The notes under the pieces are model-generated. The model was not told the origin of the DNA. It was given only the letters and a program-made list of their open reading frames with translations, and made no database searches. Of a DNA stretch of 64,000 nt, positions 1 through 9,500 are shown piece by piece. Origin of the DNA: Hungatella sp. UBA4396 (GTDB taxonomy: Bacteria; Bacillota; Clostridia; Lachnospirales; Lachnospiraceae); NCBI GenBank assembly GCA_002389905.1, contig DGRE01000057.1, positions 20,558 to 84,557 on the forward strand, in the 5' to 3' direction. The translations under genes and the position numbers were made by a program. The stretch's first letter is position 1. Every line of letters begins with the position of its first letter.

Positions 1-476
1 CCCGTCTGAAGCTGGTATTTATGGGCGGAGAAGGGCGTGTGGTAGCCGGGCAGCTTTTAAAGGGAAATGACGAGGAAGTGAAAACCGAAATCCTGCGCCA
101 GCTGAAGGAAGCCGGTTTTGAGGCAGACGCAGAAGATATGCCCCAAAAGGGAAAGATGGAGGAATTTAAAAAGCGGTATGATGCGGTCCTGCTGGTATTG
201 AGCGTAGACGGATTTGCCCAGTATAATACCATGAGAGTGAAATGGGATCTGCCGGTAAAACAGCCCTGGTACATGAGTGAAGTCCCAACCATTGTGCTGT
301 CGGTGACATTTCCCAATATGCTGATTGATGTGCCTATGGCGCGCTGTTATATTAATTCTTATATGAATCATCCGGAAGCGGTCCGCGGAGCGTTGGAGAA
401 AATGATGGGCAGGTCGGAATTTAAAGGAAGATACAATGACAATGTATTTTGTGAACGCTGGGAGACCAGGTTCTAG
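1..476 (+). CDS. GH3 family glycosidase (beta-N-acetylhexosaminidase type), C-terminal part
   Basis: This is the 3' end of a gene whose reading frame is already open at the window edge, so the start and the catalytic barrel lie outside. The visible ~157 residues match the C-terminal alpha/beta domain of clostridial GH3 beta-N-acetylhexosaminidase-like proteins: a hydrophobic strand followed by MGGEGR, a YDAVLLV strand, a SEVPTIVLS segment, a D-V-P-M-ARCYINSY stretch and the closing MGRSEFKG then FCERWETR. The family removes terminal sugars from glycans or glycosides. It lies 25 bases ahead of a sugar/cation symporter and in line with a beta-glucuronidase, so it probably belongs to the same operon. 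The substrate cannot be decided from this fragment. Confidence 0.8.
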   Translation, partial: RLKLVFMGGEGRVVAGQLLKGNDEEVKTEILRQLKEAGFEADAEDMPQKGKMEEFKKRYDAVLLVLSVDGFAQYNTMRVKWDLPVKQPWYMSEVPTIVLSVTFPNMLIDVPMARCYINSYMNHPEAVRGALEKMMGRSEFKGRYNDNVFCERWETRF

Positions 477-501
477 GAAGAAGAGAACGAGGAGATAGAA
501 G

Positions 502-1974
502 ATGGATCAGATGACAAATAATAAGGGAATTCATCGTGCAAAGATATGGCAGATCGGAGGATTTGCCTTAAATAACACAGCAACCAATATGTGGCTGTTT
601 TTTATGAATTTTATTGCATATTATATGACCGGTTTTGTGGGAGTTGGGGTGGTGGTTGCCTCCACATTTATAACAGCAATGAGAATCTGGGATGGGGTTA
701 CGGATCCATTCATTGGATTTCTGGTGGACCGGACTGACGGAAGGTTCGGAAAAAACCGTCCCTTTATGCTGATTGGAAATCTTATTTTGGCAGCAGCAAG
801 CTTTATTATGCTTCACGTGACCCACAAACTTCCAACCGCAGGCCGTTTCCTGTTCTTTATGATTTTTTATATGATTTATATTATTGGCTATACGTTCCAG
901 TGTGTTGTGACCAAGTCGGCACAGTCCTGTCTGACCAATGATCCCAGGCAGCGTCCCCTGTTTATGGTTTTTGACGGTACATATAATGCAATTTTGTTTG
1001 CTGCAATGCCCATTTTATTTTCTGGAGTACTGGTGCCAAAGTACGGTGGATTTACGGCAGAATTTTTCCATGAGACGTGGCTGATTGTAGCACCGATTTC
1101 CTTTCTGTTTACCTGTATTTCCATTTTCTGTATTGCACCCAAGGACAGAAAGGAATATTTTGGTACAGGAGAACCGGTAAAAATCAAATTCCGTGATTAC
1201 TGGGATGTGTTGAAGCATAACCGGGCCATCCAGATGCTGGTGGTGTCGGCAAGTACGGATAAGCTGGCTCTTATTACTCAGAGCAATGCTACGGTAGGGG
1301 TTTTGATTTACGCCATTATCTGTGGGAATTATGCGCTAAACGGTATTGTTGCAGGATACGCAACGATTCCAACATTTCTGTTTTTGCTGTTTGGTGCGGG
1401 ATATATTGCCACAAGACTGGGACAGAGGAAAGCCATGCTGTTTGGCACCATCGGCGGTCTGGTAAGCTGTATTCTTTCCGTGATGCTGTTTTATATGGGA
1501 GACCCCGCTGCTCTGAGTTTTCCGGGAATGGAAGGCTTTCAGGGGTGGACATTTTTTACAGCAGCCTTTATGGTATTGTGGTTTTGTATGAAGGGATTTA
1601 CCGGGATTTCAGGAAATATTGTAATCCCCATGACGGCGGACTGTGCCGATTATGAAGTGTATCGCAGCGGACGTTACGTTCCGGGTCTGATGGGAACGTT
1701 GTTTAGCAGTGTAGATAAAATGATTTCTTCCCTGGCAGCTACAATTGTAGGATTGATGTGTGCGGCCATTGGGTTTACAGAACAGCTTCCGGAAATCAAT
1801 ACTCCTTTTAGCCCGGAGCTTAAATTTGTCGGCATTTTCTGTATGTATGGACTGCTTATTATTGGTCTGATCTGTAATCTGGTGGCTATGAAGTTTTACC
1901 CGCTGACAAAAGAAAAAATGGAAGAAATCCGAATAGAGATTGCAAGAATCAAGGAAGAATCTGCAATAGAATAA
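502..1974 (+). CDS. GPH-family glycoside/glucuronide:cation symporter (MFS)
   Basis: The 490-residue protein has about 12 hydrophobic segments and the hallmarks of the glycoside-pentoside-hexuronide transporter family: an early WDGVTDPFIGFLVDRTDGRFGKNRP stretch (the loop between helices 2 and 3) and a second-half MTADCADYEVYRSGRY segment. These carriers import glycosides, xylosides or glucuronides with Na+ or H+ across the cytoplasmic membrane. A GAGGAG site 7 bases before the ATG supports the start. It sits between a GH3 enzyme and, two genes on, a beta-glucuronidase, which makes a UidB-like glucuronide importer the best guess; the substrate is inferred from this context only. Confidence 0.88.
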   Translation: MDQMTNNKGIHRAKIWQIGGFALNNTATNMWLFFMNFIAYYMTGFVGVGVVVASTFITAMRIWDGVTDPFIGFLVDRTDGRFGKNRPFMLIGNLILAAASFIMLHVTHKLPTAGRFLFFMIFYMIYIIGYTFQCVVTKSAQSCLTNDPRQRPLFMVFDGTYNAILFAAMPILFSGVLVPKYGGFTAEFFHETWLIVAPISFLFTCISIFCIAPKDRKEYFGTGEPVKIKFRDYWDVLKHNRAIQMLVVSASTDKLALITQSNATVGVLIYAIICGNYALNGIVAGYATIPTFLFLLFGAGYIATRLGQRKAMLFGTIGGLVSCILSVMLFYMGDPAALSFPGMEGFQGWTFFTAAFMVLWFCMKGFTGISGNIVIPMTADCADYEVYRSGRYVPGLMGTLFSSVDKMISSLAATIVGLMCAAIGFTEQLPEINTPFSPELKFVGIFCMYGLLIIGLICNLVAMKFYPLTKEKMEEIRIEIARIKEESAIE

Positions 1975-1998
1975 TAGAAACCGTGATGAGGAGTGACT

Positions 1999-2355
1999 AT
2001 GAAGAAACATGATTTTGTAGATCCCAAAGAGATGATAGCACTGGAGGAAGAGCTGGCAGCTCTGAAACAGGATTATGGAATTACAGAGAAAGAACGTTGG
2101 TGGATCAAAATAGGAAACTGGATCGCAGAACGCTCTGAAAGAGTACAAAGGAGAGTGGACAGAAAGACATATATCCGTCTGGGGCTCACCTGTGGGTGGA
2201 TCTGCGGAGCCCATTGCTTCTATGCGGGACAGGCAGGAAGAGGACTGCTTTACCTGCTGTTTTGCTGGACCGGAATTCCCTTTGCTATGACCATAATCGA
2301 TCTTATGATTGTCATTCCCATGGAATCCGGTGAAGCGGGAACAATTACTTTATAG
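1999..2355 (+). CDS. small TM2-domain membrane protein
   Basis: A 118-residue protein. The first ~60 residues are charged and partly helical; residues ~60-110 form a TM2-type domain: a glycine-rich first helix, the signature G-A-H-C-FYAGQAGRGLLYLL, then a second helix ending in a DLMIV segment. TM2 proteins are small two-helix membrane proteins of unknown biochemical role. The ATG at 1999 is preferred over the GTG at 1993 because the AGGAG site ends directly against the GTG but 6 bases before the ATG. It lies between the symporter and the glucuronidase and ends 19 bases before the latter, so it is co-transcribed, but nothing in the sequence links it to sugar use. Confidence 0.75.
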   Translation: MKKHDFVDPKEMIALEEELAALKQDYGITEKERWWIKIGNWIAERSERVQRRVDRKTYIRLGLTCGWICGAHCFYAGQAGRGLLYLLFCWTGIPFAMTIIDLMIVIPMESGEAGTITL

Positions 2356-2374
2356 TGTGGAAGGAGATAGGAAG

Positions 2375-4234
2375 ATGTTATATCCGATTTTAACGGAATC
2401 AAGAGCTTTAATTGACTTAAGTGGTATTTGGAATTTTAAACTGGATCATGGCCAGGGGTTTGAGGAAAACTGGCCGGCAGCAGCATTGGAGAATCCAATG
2501 ACAATGGCGGTACCGTCCTCCTATAATGACTTAAAAGATGGAACGGAATTCCGGGATCATTATGGATGGGTTTTTTACCAGCGGACAATTTTAATTCCCC
2601 GTTTTTTGAGGAAAGAACGTATTATGCTTCGGATGGCAGCAGTTACCCACAAGGCCAGGGTATATTTAAATGGAGTTTTAATCTGTGAGCATAAGGGTGG
2701 TTTTCTGCCATTTGAAGTACAGTTAAATAACTGGCTCAGGGAAGGTGAGAATTTACTGACCATAGCAGCAGATAATACCATTGACCATTCCACTTTACCG
2801 GTTGGAAACGAAACGGGCACAGGGATACTGAACGGCGGATTGATGCCGTCAAGGGCAAGTAAGAAGAGAAATTACCCCAATTTTGATTTTTTTAACTATT
2901 GTGGTATTACACGTCCTGTAAAAATTTATACCACACCGGAAAACTACATAGCCGACCTGACTCTGGTTCCGGAAGCAGAGGGGACCATGGGCCGTATCCG
3001 GTACCGGGTAGAAACTGTGGGAGAGGGACAGGTGCAAATTGCTGTTTTTACAAAAGATGGAGAAAAGGTTGCAGAGGCAGCAGGAGCAGACGGCTGTCTG
3101 GAAATTCCGGATGTAGTTTTGTGGGAGCCATTAAAGCCTTATCTGTATGATGTGAAAGTGACTTTTGGAACTGATTGTTATACACTTCCCTATGGAGTCC
3201 GTACGGTAAAGGTGGAAGGCGGAACGTTTTTCATTAATGGAAAAGCCTTTTATTTTAAAGGATATGGGAAACACGAGGATACTTACCCAGCCGGCCGTGG
3301 TCTGAATATGCCAATGAATGTGAAAGATATCAGTCTGATGAAATGGCAGGGAGCCAACAGCTTCCGGACCAGCCATTATCCCTACAGTGAAGAGATGATG
3401 CGTTTGTGTGATGAAGAGGGAATCGTGGTAATTGACGAAACTCCGGCAGTGGGGGTACATTTGAATTTTGGAGGCGGTGCGAATTTCAAAGATGGCAGGA
3501 AGGTAGAGACCTTTGATCCTGTTGAACAAGGGGGAATCAACACCCTGGAACATCATAAGGATGTGGTGAAGGACATGATAGAACGGGACAAAAATCATGC
3601 CTGCGTGGTGATGTGGAGCATTGCCAATGAGTCAGATTCCGGCGGACCGGGTGCATATGAATATTTTAAGCCATTGTATGACATTGCACGAAACGCAGAC
3701 CCCCAGCATCGCCCCTGTACCATTGTCAGTGTTCAGATGGAGAATTACAAACAGGATTGCACCATTCCGCTCAGTGATGTATATTGCCTGAACCGGTATT
3801 ACGGTTGGTATTCCTGCGGCGGAGATTTGGACGCAGCGGAAGAAATGCTGCGGGAAGAAATGTCCTTCTGGAATTCTTTGGGAAAGCCTTTTCTACTTAC
3901 CGAGTACGGAGCCGATACTGTAAGCGGGCTTCGTGATACGGTTCCGGTCATGTTTACAGAAGAATATCAGGTGGATTATTATAAGGTCAATCATAAGGTC
4001 GTGGATGAGCTGGAAAATTTTGTAGGTGAGCAGGTGTGGAATTTTGCTGACTTTGCCACCAGCCAGGGGATTATGCGGGTACAGGGCAACAAGAAAGGGA
4101 TTTTTACGAGAGACAGAAAACCCAAGCTGGCGGCTCATTATCTGAAAGAACGCTGGACCGGGATTCCGGATTTTGGATATAAAAAACAGACACAGCCAGA
4201 GGCATGGATTGAAGGCCAAAAAGATGATGAATAA
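2375..4234 (+). CDS. uidA: beta-glucuronidase (GH2)
   Basis: A 619-residue GH2 enzyme that hydrolyses beta-D-glucuronides, colinear with E. coli UidA. It has the jelly-roll N-domain, the Ig-like middle domain and a TIM barrel. Acid/base E419 lies in WSIANES and nucleophile E510 in LLTEYGADT (E413 and E504 in E. coli). The glucuronide-specific N-x-K motif is N572-K574, and the LNRYYGWY and VGEQVWNFADF blocks are kept. The barrel loop after PAVGVH is about as long as in E. coli, which suggests a loop-1-type enzyme able to act on small conjugates; that is inference. The start follows AAGGAG by 8 bases. No signal peptide is seen, so it is cytoplasmic, fitting import by the upstream symporter. Confidence 0.95.
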   Translation: MLYPILTESRALIDLSGIWNFKLDHGQGFEENWPAAALENPMTMAVPSSYNDLKDGTEFRDHYGWVFYQRTILIPRFLRKERIMLRMAAVTHKARVYLNGVLICEHKGGFLPFEVQLNNWLREGENLLTIAADNTIDHSTLPVGNETGTGILNGGLMPSRASKKRNYPNFDFFNYCGITRPVKIYTTPENYIADLTLVPEAEGTMGRIRYRVETVGEGQVQIAVFTKDGEKVAEAAGADGCLEIPDVVLWEPLKPYLYDVKVTFGTDCYTLPYGVRTVKVEGGTFFINGKAFYFKGYGKHEDTYPAGRGLNMPMNVKDISLMKWQGANSFRTSHYPYSEEMMRLCDEEGIVVIDETPAVGVHLNFGGGANFKDGRKVETFDPVEQGGINTLEHHKDVVKDMIERDKNHACVVMWSIANESDSGGPGAYEYFKPLYDIARNADPQHRPCTIVSVQMENYKQDCTIPLSDVYCLNRYYGWYSCGGDLDAAEEMLREEMSFWNSLGKPFLLTEYGADTVSGLRDTVPVMFTEEYQVDYYKVNHKVVDELENFVGEQVWNFADFATSQGIMRVQGNKKGIFTRDRKPKLAAHYLKERWTGIPDFGYKKQTQPEAWIEGQKDDE

Positions 4235-4246
4235 GAGTTAAAAATA

Positions 4247-4266
4247 GGGGATGCCGCGGCATCCCC
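4247..4266. terminator. palindromic terminator between convergent genes
   Basis: A perfect 20-bp palindrome (GGGGATGC, CGCG, GCATCCCC) lies 12 bases after the uidA stop and 12 bases before the end of the convergent oxidoreductase gene. On the minus strand it is followed by TATTTTTAA, a good U-tract; on the plus strand by TTAAACTTATT. It probably ends both transcripts, with better terminator form on the minus strand. Confidence 0.8.
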
Positions 4267-4278
4267 TTAAACTTATTA

Positions 4279-5688
4279 TCAGTTCATTTTTGCAAGAATA
4301 CTTCTGGCTACGCTCAGTCCGTTTGCAGATGCCTGCTGAAGACCTCTGGTTACAGAAGCACCGTCACCGATGGCCCGTAAGCCTTTTACGCTGGTTTCAA
4401 AGTCCTGATTAACCACAACCTTATTGGAGTAGAATTTCACTTCCACACCATATAACAGAGTCTCATCGCTGGCAATGCCGGGAGTTACTTTGTCAAGGGC
4501 AAGGAGCATTTCCTTGATGGCAACCATGATGCGGTGAGGGAATACCAGGGATAAATCTCCAGGAACCGCATCCTTTAAGGTGGGGATTATGTTGTTACGG
4601 CACAATCTCTCTTCCGTGGTACGTCTGCCTCTCTGGAAATCACCGAAGGTCTGAACCAGAATCCTTCCGTCACAGAGCATGTTGCTCAGCTGGGCGATGT
4701 GCTTGCCGTACTCAATGGGAGTCTTAAAGGGCTTTGTAAAGTTTTTTGATACCAGGATAGCGAAGTTGGTGTTGTTGGTCTTATACTCCTGAGACTTATA
4801 AGCATGGCCGTTGACAACTGCCAGTCCGTTTTCATAATATTCCGTGGCAACCTCTCCGGAGGGATTGGTACAGAAGGTGCGGACCTTATCGTCAAAGGTT
4901 GGTGTGTAATAAACCAGCTTTGCTTCATAAAGGTTCTTATTTAAGAATTCCATGACCTCATCACGGACTTCCACACGGACGCCGATGTCCACGGTTCCCA
5001 CCAGGGTTTCAATGCCGTGGTTGTCGCAGATATGGCTGAACCAGTCAGAGCCTTCCCGTCCGATGGCGGAAACGATTTCCGGTGCATAGAGGGTTTCATC
5101 CTTATCGGTAATGACTGCCTTTGCCACATTGTCCTCGATGATGATGTCCTTTACCATGGTGTTAAACGCCATTTCAACGCCCTGTTCCAGCAAATGTTCC
5201 TGGAGGCGGGTATAAATCTTATAGCCTTCCTCTGTTCCCAAGTGGCGGATGGGACATTCGATCAGTTTTAAGTTGGCATTAATGGCCTTGCGTCTGATCT
5301 CCTGGATTTCCTTCTGCTTGTCCACGCCGTAAACATTGGTGTCGGCTCCGAATTTCAAGTAAATATTGTCAGATTCCTTTAACAGCTCTGAAGTTTTATC
5401 GTATCCCAGGATTTCAGGAAGATTCCCGCCTACGTCAGGGGATAAGGACAGCTTTCCGTCAGAAAATGCTCCGGCTCCTGCAAAACCGGTGGTGATGGAG
5501 CAGGGCTTGCAGCCTACGCACATCTTGGTTATTCTCTTGGGACAGGCCCGTTTTTCAATGGGACGGCCCTTTTCTATCATTAAAATTTTAAGGTCTGGTC
5601 TTTTTTCAATCAGTTCATAAGCACAAAAGATACCGGATGGGCCTGCACCGATGATGATTACGTCGTAATTCTTGGAAACATTCTTCAT
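4279..5688 (-). CDS. FAD-dependent dehydrogenase/oxidoreductase
   Basis: A 469-residue flavoprotein with an N-terminal dinucleotide fold (DVIIIGAGPSGIFCAYEL, then EKG at the end of strand 2), a cysteine-rich CPKRITKMCVGCKPCSI segment and a GFAGAGAFSDGKL loop, ending with the second FAD motif around RAIGDGASVTRGL. This is the widespread family of uncharacterised FAD-dependent dehydrogenases (COG2509 type) found in Firmicutes; the substrate is unknown. The ATG at 5688 is chosen because the AAAAGGAG site lies 8 bases from it but only 2 bases from the earlier ATG at 5694. It stands alone on the minus strand, converging on the glucuronidase operon. Confidence 0.85.
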   Translation of the reverse strand: MKNVSKNYDVIIIGAGPSGIFCAYELIEKRPDLKILMIEKGRPIEKRACPKRITKMCVGCKPCSITTGFAGAGAFSDGKLSLSPDVGGNLPEILGYDKTSELLKESDNIYLKFGADTNVYGVDKQKEIQEIRRKAINANLKLIECPIRHLGTEEGYKIYTRLQEHLLEQGVEMAFNTMVKDIIIEDNVAKAVITDKDETLYAPEIVSAIGREGSDWFSHICDNHGIETLVGTVDIGVRVEVRDEVMEFLNKNLYEAKLVYYTPTFDDKVRTFCTNPSGEVATEYYENGLAVVNGHAYKSQEYKTNNTNFAILVSKNFTKPFKTPIEYGKHIAQLSNMLCDGRILVQTFGDFQRGRRTTEERLCRNNIIPTLKDAVPGDLSLVFPHRIMVAIKEMLLALDKVTPGIASDETLLYGVEVKFYSNKVVVNQDFETSVKGLRAIGDGASVTRGLQQASANGLSVARSILAKMN

Positions 5689-5862
5689 GAACATTACTCC
5701 TTTTCTATCAAATCCTGAGACAACTGTTACATGGAAATTTAATCTGCCTGCTTTTTCTATGCTGAATCAGGCACAGCGGCTCTATTTTACCATAGAGGGA
5801 TGAGGATGACAAGAAAAATCATATTAAGAAATGATAAAATTAAATAAGAAAGTCCTTTTGCC

Positions 5863-5891
5863 TTTACATCTGAAAATGTTGCTGTTAAAAT
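5863..5891 (+). promoter_or_regulatory. sigma-A promoter for pth-mfd
   Basis: TTTACA at 5863-5868 and TAAAAT at 5886-5891 are separated by exactly 17 bases, each one mismatch from consensus. The predicted start near 5898 gives a leader of about 105 bases before pth. Confidence 0.65.
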
Positions 5892-5900
5892 GAAGAGACG

Positions 5901-5936
5901 GCGTTAGACCCCCGGCAAGGGAAATCTAACGCTTTT
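5901..5936 (+). other. hairpin with short U-tract in the pth leader
   Basis: Arms GCGTTAGA (5901-5908) and TCTAACGC (5925-5932) enclose a 16-base loop and are followed by TTTT. It would form at the very 5' end of the transcript from the promoter just upstream. It could be a weak attenuator or a 5' stabilising stem; no known riboswitch motif was recognised. Confidence 0.4.
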
Positions 5937-6002
5937 CAGGCGTGAAATGCTTTAAAAATGTCATGAATCGGGACGGCAGTTAATATAGTGAGGTGAATCA
6001 TC

Positions 6003-6569
6003 ATGTATATCATAGCAGGACTTGGAAATCCAACAAGAGAATATGAAAAAACCAGACACAACGTAGGTTTTGAGGTAATAGACATACTGGCGGACAGGCT
6101 GGGAATCCGTGTGACGGAAAAAAAGCACCGGGCTTACTGCGGCCAGGGAATGATAGACGGGGAAAAGGTCATACTATCAAAGCCCCAGACCTTTATGAAT
6201 TTAAGCGGCGAAAGCATCCGTTCCATGGCTGATTTTTACAAGGTGGAGCCAGGGCAGATCATCGTTATCTGCGACGACATCAATTTAGCAGAAGGACAGC
6301 TGAGGATCAGGGAAAAGGGAAGTGCAGGCGGGCACAACGGTTTGAAAAATATCATCAGCCACCTGGGAACCCAGGAATTCTTGAGAATCCGGGTGGGAGT
6401 GGGAGAAAAGCCTAAGGAAATGGATCTGGCAGACTACGTTCTGGGACGGTTTCCGAAGGCCCAGGCAGAGCTTATGGCCCAGGCCTATGAGGATGCTGCA
6501 AAGGCAGCCATCATGATGGTCACAGACGGGGCGGATATGGCAATGAACTATTTCAACAGGAAGAAATAA
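6003..6569 (+). CDS. pth: peptidyl-tRNA hydrolase
   Basis: A 188-residue cytoplasmic enzyme that cleaves peptidyl-tRNA released from stalled ribosomes, recycling the tRNA. It starts with the family signature GLGNPTREYEKTRHNVGF, which holds the substrate-binding Asn and the catalytic His (about N9 and H19), and has the FMNLSGES and DDINLAEGQLRIREKGSAGGHNGLK blocks. Length is normal for the bacterial family. A GAGGTGA site lies 6 bases before the ATG. It is followed after 9 bases by mfd, the standard Firmicutes arrangement. Confidence 0.97.
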   Translation: MYIIAGLGNPTREYEKTRHNVGFEVIDILADRLGIRVTEKKHRAYCGQGMIDGEKVILSKPQTFMNLSGESIRSMADFYKVEPGQIIVICDDINLAEGQLRIREKGSAGGHNGLKNIISHLGTQEFLRIRVGVGEKPKEMDLADYVLGRFPKAQAELMAQAYEDAAKAAIMMVTDGADMAMNYFNRKK

Positions 6570-6578
6570 GGAGATTTC

Positions 6579-9500
6579 ATGAGCGATCTATTTGAAAAAC
6601 CATTGCGGGAGCTGAAGGATTTTGAGGACCTGGTAAATGATTTGGCAAAGGGAGCCGGACCGGCTGCGGCAAGCGGCTGTATGGATTCCCAGAAGGTCCA
6701 TCTGATGTACGAGGCGGCCAAGGAAGCAGGGTTTAAGCTGGTGGTAACTTATGACGATATCAGAGCCAGGGAAATCTATGAGGATCTGCGTTTTTTTGAC
6801 CCCAATGTCTGGCTTTATCCTGCCAGGGACTTGCTTTTCTTCAATGCGGATATCCATGGGAATCTGCTGACCAAGCAGCGTATGGAGGTGTTCCGTCATC
6901 TGATGGAGGGTGACTCCGGCTGGGTGGTGACCACCATGGACGGACTGATGGACCATTTGCTTCCTCTTGAATACTTAAAAGAACAGGTGCTTTACGTAGA
7001 GGAAGGACACATCATCGATGTGGAGCAGTGGAAGAAACGCCTCTTGGAGCTGGGATACGAGCGCATGGGCCAGGTGGATGGCATGGGCCAGTTCTCCATC
7101 CGGGGCGGTATTATTGACATATTCCCTCTGACAGAGGAACTTCCGGTCCGCATTGAGCTGTGGGATGATGAAGTGAATTCCATCCGTACCTTTGACTTGG
7201 AAAGCCAGAGGTCCGTAGAAACTTTAGAAGGCATCCGGATTTACCCTGCCACGGAAATGGTGCTGACAGAGGAACAGATTCAGGATGGAATCGGCATCCT
7301 GGAAAAAGAAGCCCAGACCTATGAAAAAGAGCTGAAAAAACAGTCTAAAATCGAAGAGGCTGCCAGAATCCGCCGCCTTGTTTCCGAACTTTTAGAAGGA
7401 ATCCGGGAAGGGTGGAAGCAGAAAGGCTTAGACGGCTATGTCCACTACTTCTGCCGGGAAAGTGTTTCCTTTCTGGATTATTTTCCACAGGAGCACAGGG
7501 TATTGTTTTTAGATGAACCGGACCGGCTTAAGGAAAAGGGAGAAACCGTTGAAACAGAATTTCGGGAAAGCATGATACACCGTCTGGAAAGCGGCTATCT
7601 GCTGCCCGGCCAGACAGGACTTCTCTTTTCTGCAAAAGAAATGCTTGCCAGGATTCAGACAAAGACCACTGTTTATTTAACCGGCCTGGAGCAGAAGATG
7701 TCCGGCTTTTTGGTAAAAAACCGTTACAGCTTCCAGGTGAAGAATGTAAATGCCTACCAAAACGGCTTTGAGCTTTTGATTAAGGATTTGACCAGATGGA
7801 AAAAGGAAGGTTACCGGATTATCCTTTTGTCCGCCTCCAGAACCAGAGCCAGCCGTCTGGCAGGGGATTTGAGGGAATACGATTTAAGGGCTTACTGCCC
7901 CGATGAAAACGAGGAGAGCAGCGAGGTAAAGCCGGGGGAAATTCTGGTGACCCATGGAAACCTGCGGCGGGGCTTTGAATACTCTCTGCTGAAATTTATC
8001 GTCATCACAGAAGGCGATATGTTCGGAGTGGACAAAAAGAAGCGGAAGAGAAAAAAGACGGTCTATGAAGGGACCAAAATCCGCAATTTTTCAGATCTTT
8101 CCGTGGGAGATTACGTGGTTCATGAAAGCCATGGCCTTGGAGTCTATCGGGGCATTGAGAAAATAGACCAGGATGGAATCACCAGAGACTACTTAAAGGT
8201 GGAATATGCGGAAAACGGAAGCCTTTATCTGCCCGCCACCAGACTGGATGGAATTCAGAAATATGCGGGAGCCGAGGCCAAGAAGCCTAAGCTGAACCGC
8301 CTGGGAGGAGACCGCTGGAATAAGACCAAGGCAAAGGTCAAGGGCGCGGTAAAGGAAATTGCAAAGGATCTGATCCAGCTTTATGCCGCCAGACAGCAGA
8401 CCGAGGGCTTCCGGTACGGAGAGGATACGGTCTGGCAGAAGGAGTTTGAAGAGATGTTTCCCTACGAGGAGACGGAGGACCAGTGGGATGCCATTGAAGC
8501 CACTAAGGAGGATATGGAAAGCCGCAAGGTCATGGACCGTCTGATCTGCGGGGACGTGGGCTACGGCAAGACAGAAATTGCTTTAAGAGCGGCATTTAAG
8601 GCCGTTCAGGAGGAAAAGCAGGTGGTCTATCTGGTTCCCACCACCATTCTGGCCCAGCAGCATTACAATACCTTTGCCCAGAGGATGAAGGACTTTCCCG
8701 TCCGGGTAGACCTTTTGTCCCGGTTCAGGACTCCGTCCCAGGTGAAGAAGACTTTGGAGGATTTGAAGCGGGGCACCGTGGATATTGTTATTGGCACCCA
8801 CCGGCTTTTGTCAAAGGATGTGAAGTTTAAGGATTTGGGACTTCTCATTATTGACGAAGAGCAGCGCTTTGGGGTGACTCATAAGGAAAAGATCAAGCAG
8901 TTAAAGGAAAATGTGGATGTTCTGACTCTGACCGCAACCCCTATTCCCCGAACCCTGCACATGAGCCTGGTGGGAATCCGGGACATGAGCGTGCTGGAGG
9001 AGCCTCCGGTGGACCGGGTTCCTATCCAGACCTATGTGATGGAATACAACGATGAAATGGTCCGGGAAGCCATTCACAGAGAACTTTCCAGAGGCGGTCA
9101 GGTGTATTATGTATACAACCGGGTGGGAAATATCGATGAAGTGGCAAACCATATCGCAAAACTGGTTCCCGATGCAGCCGTCACTTTTGCCCATGGACAG
9201 ATGCATGAACATGAGCTGGAGCGGATTATGCTGGACTTTGTGGCCGGAGATATCGACGTTTTAGTCTGCACCACCATCATTGAAACAGGACTTGACATTC
9301 CAAATGCCAACACCATCATCATCCAGGATGCAGACCGCATGGGACTTTCCCAGCTATACCAGCTTCGGGGACGGGTGGGGCGTTCCAACCGGACCTCCTA
9401 TGCTTTTATGATGTATAAGCGGGATAAGCTTTTAAAGGAAGAGGCGGAAAAACGTCTCCAGGCCATCCGGGAATTTACGGAGCTGGGCTCGGGCATCAAA

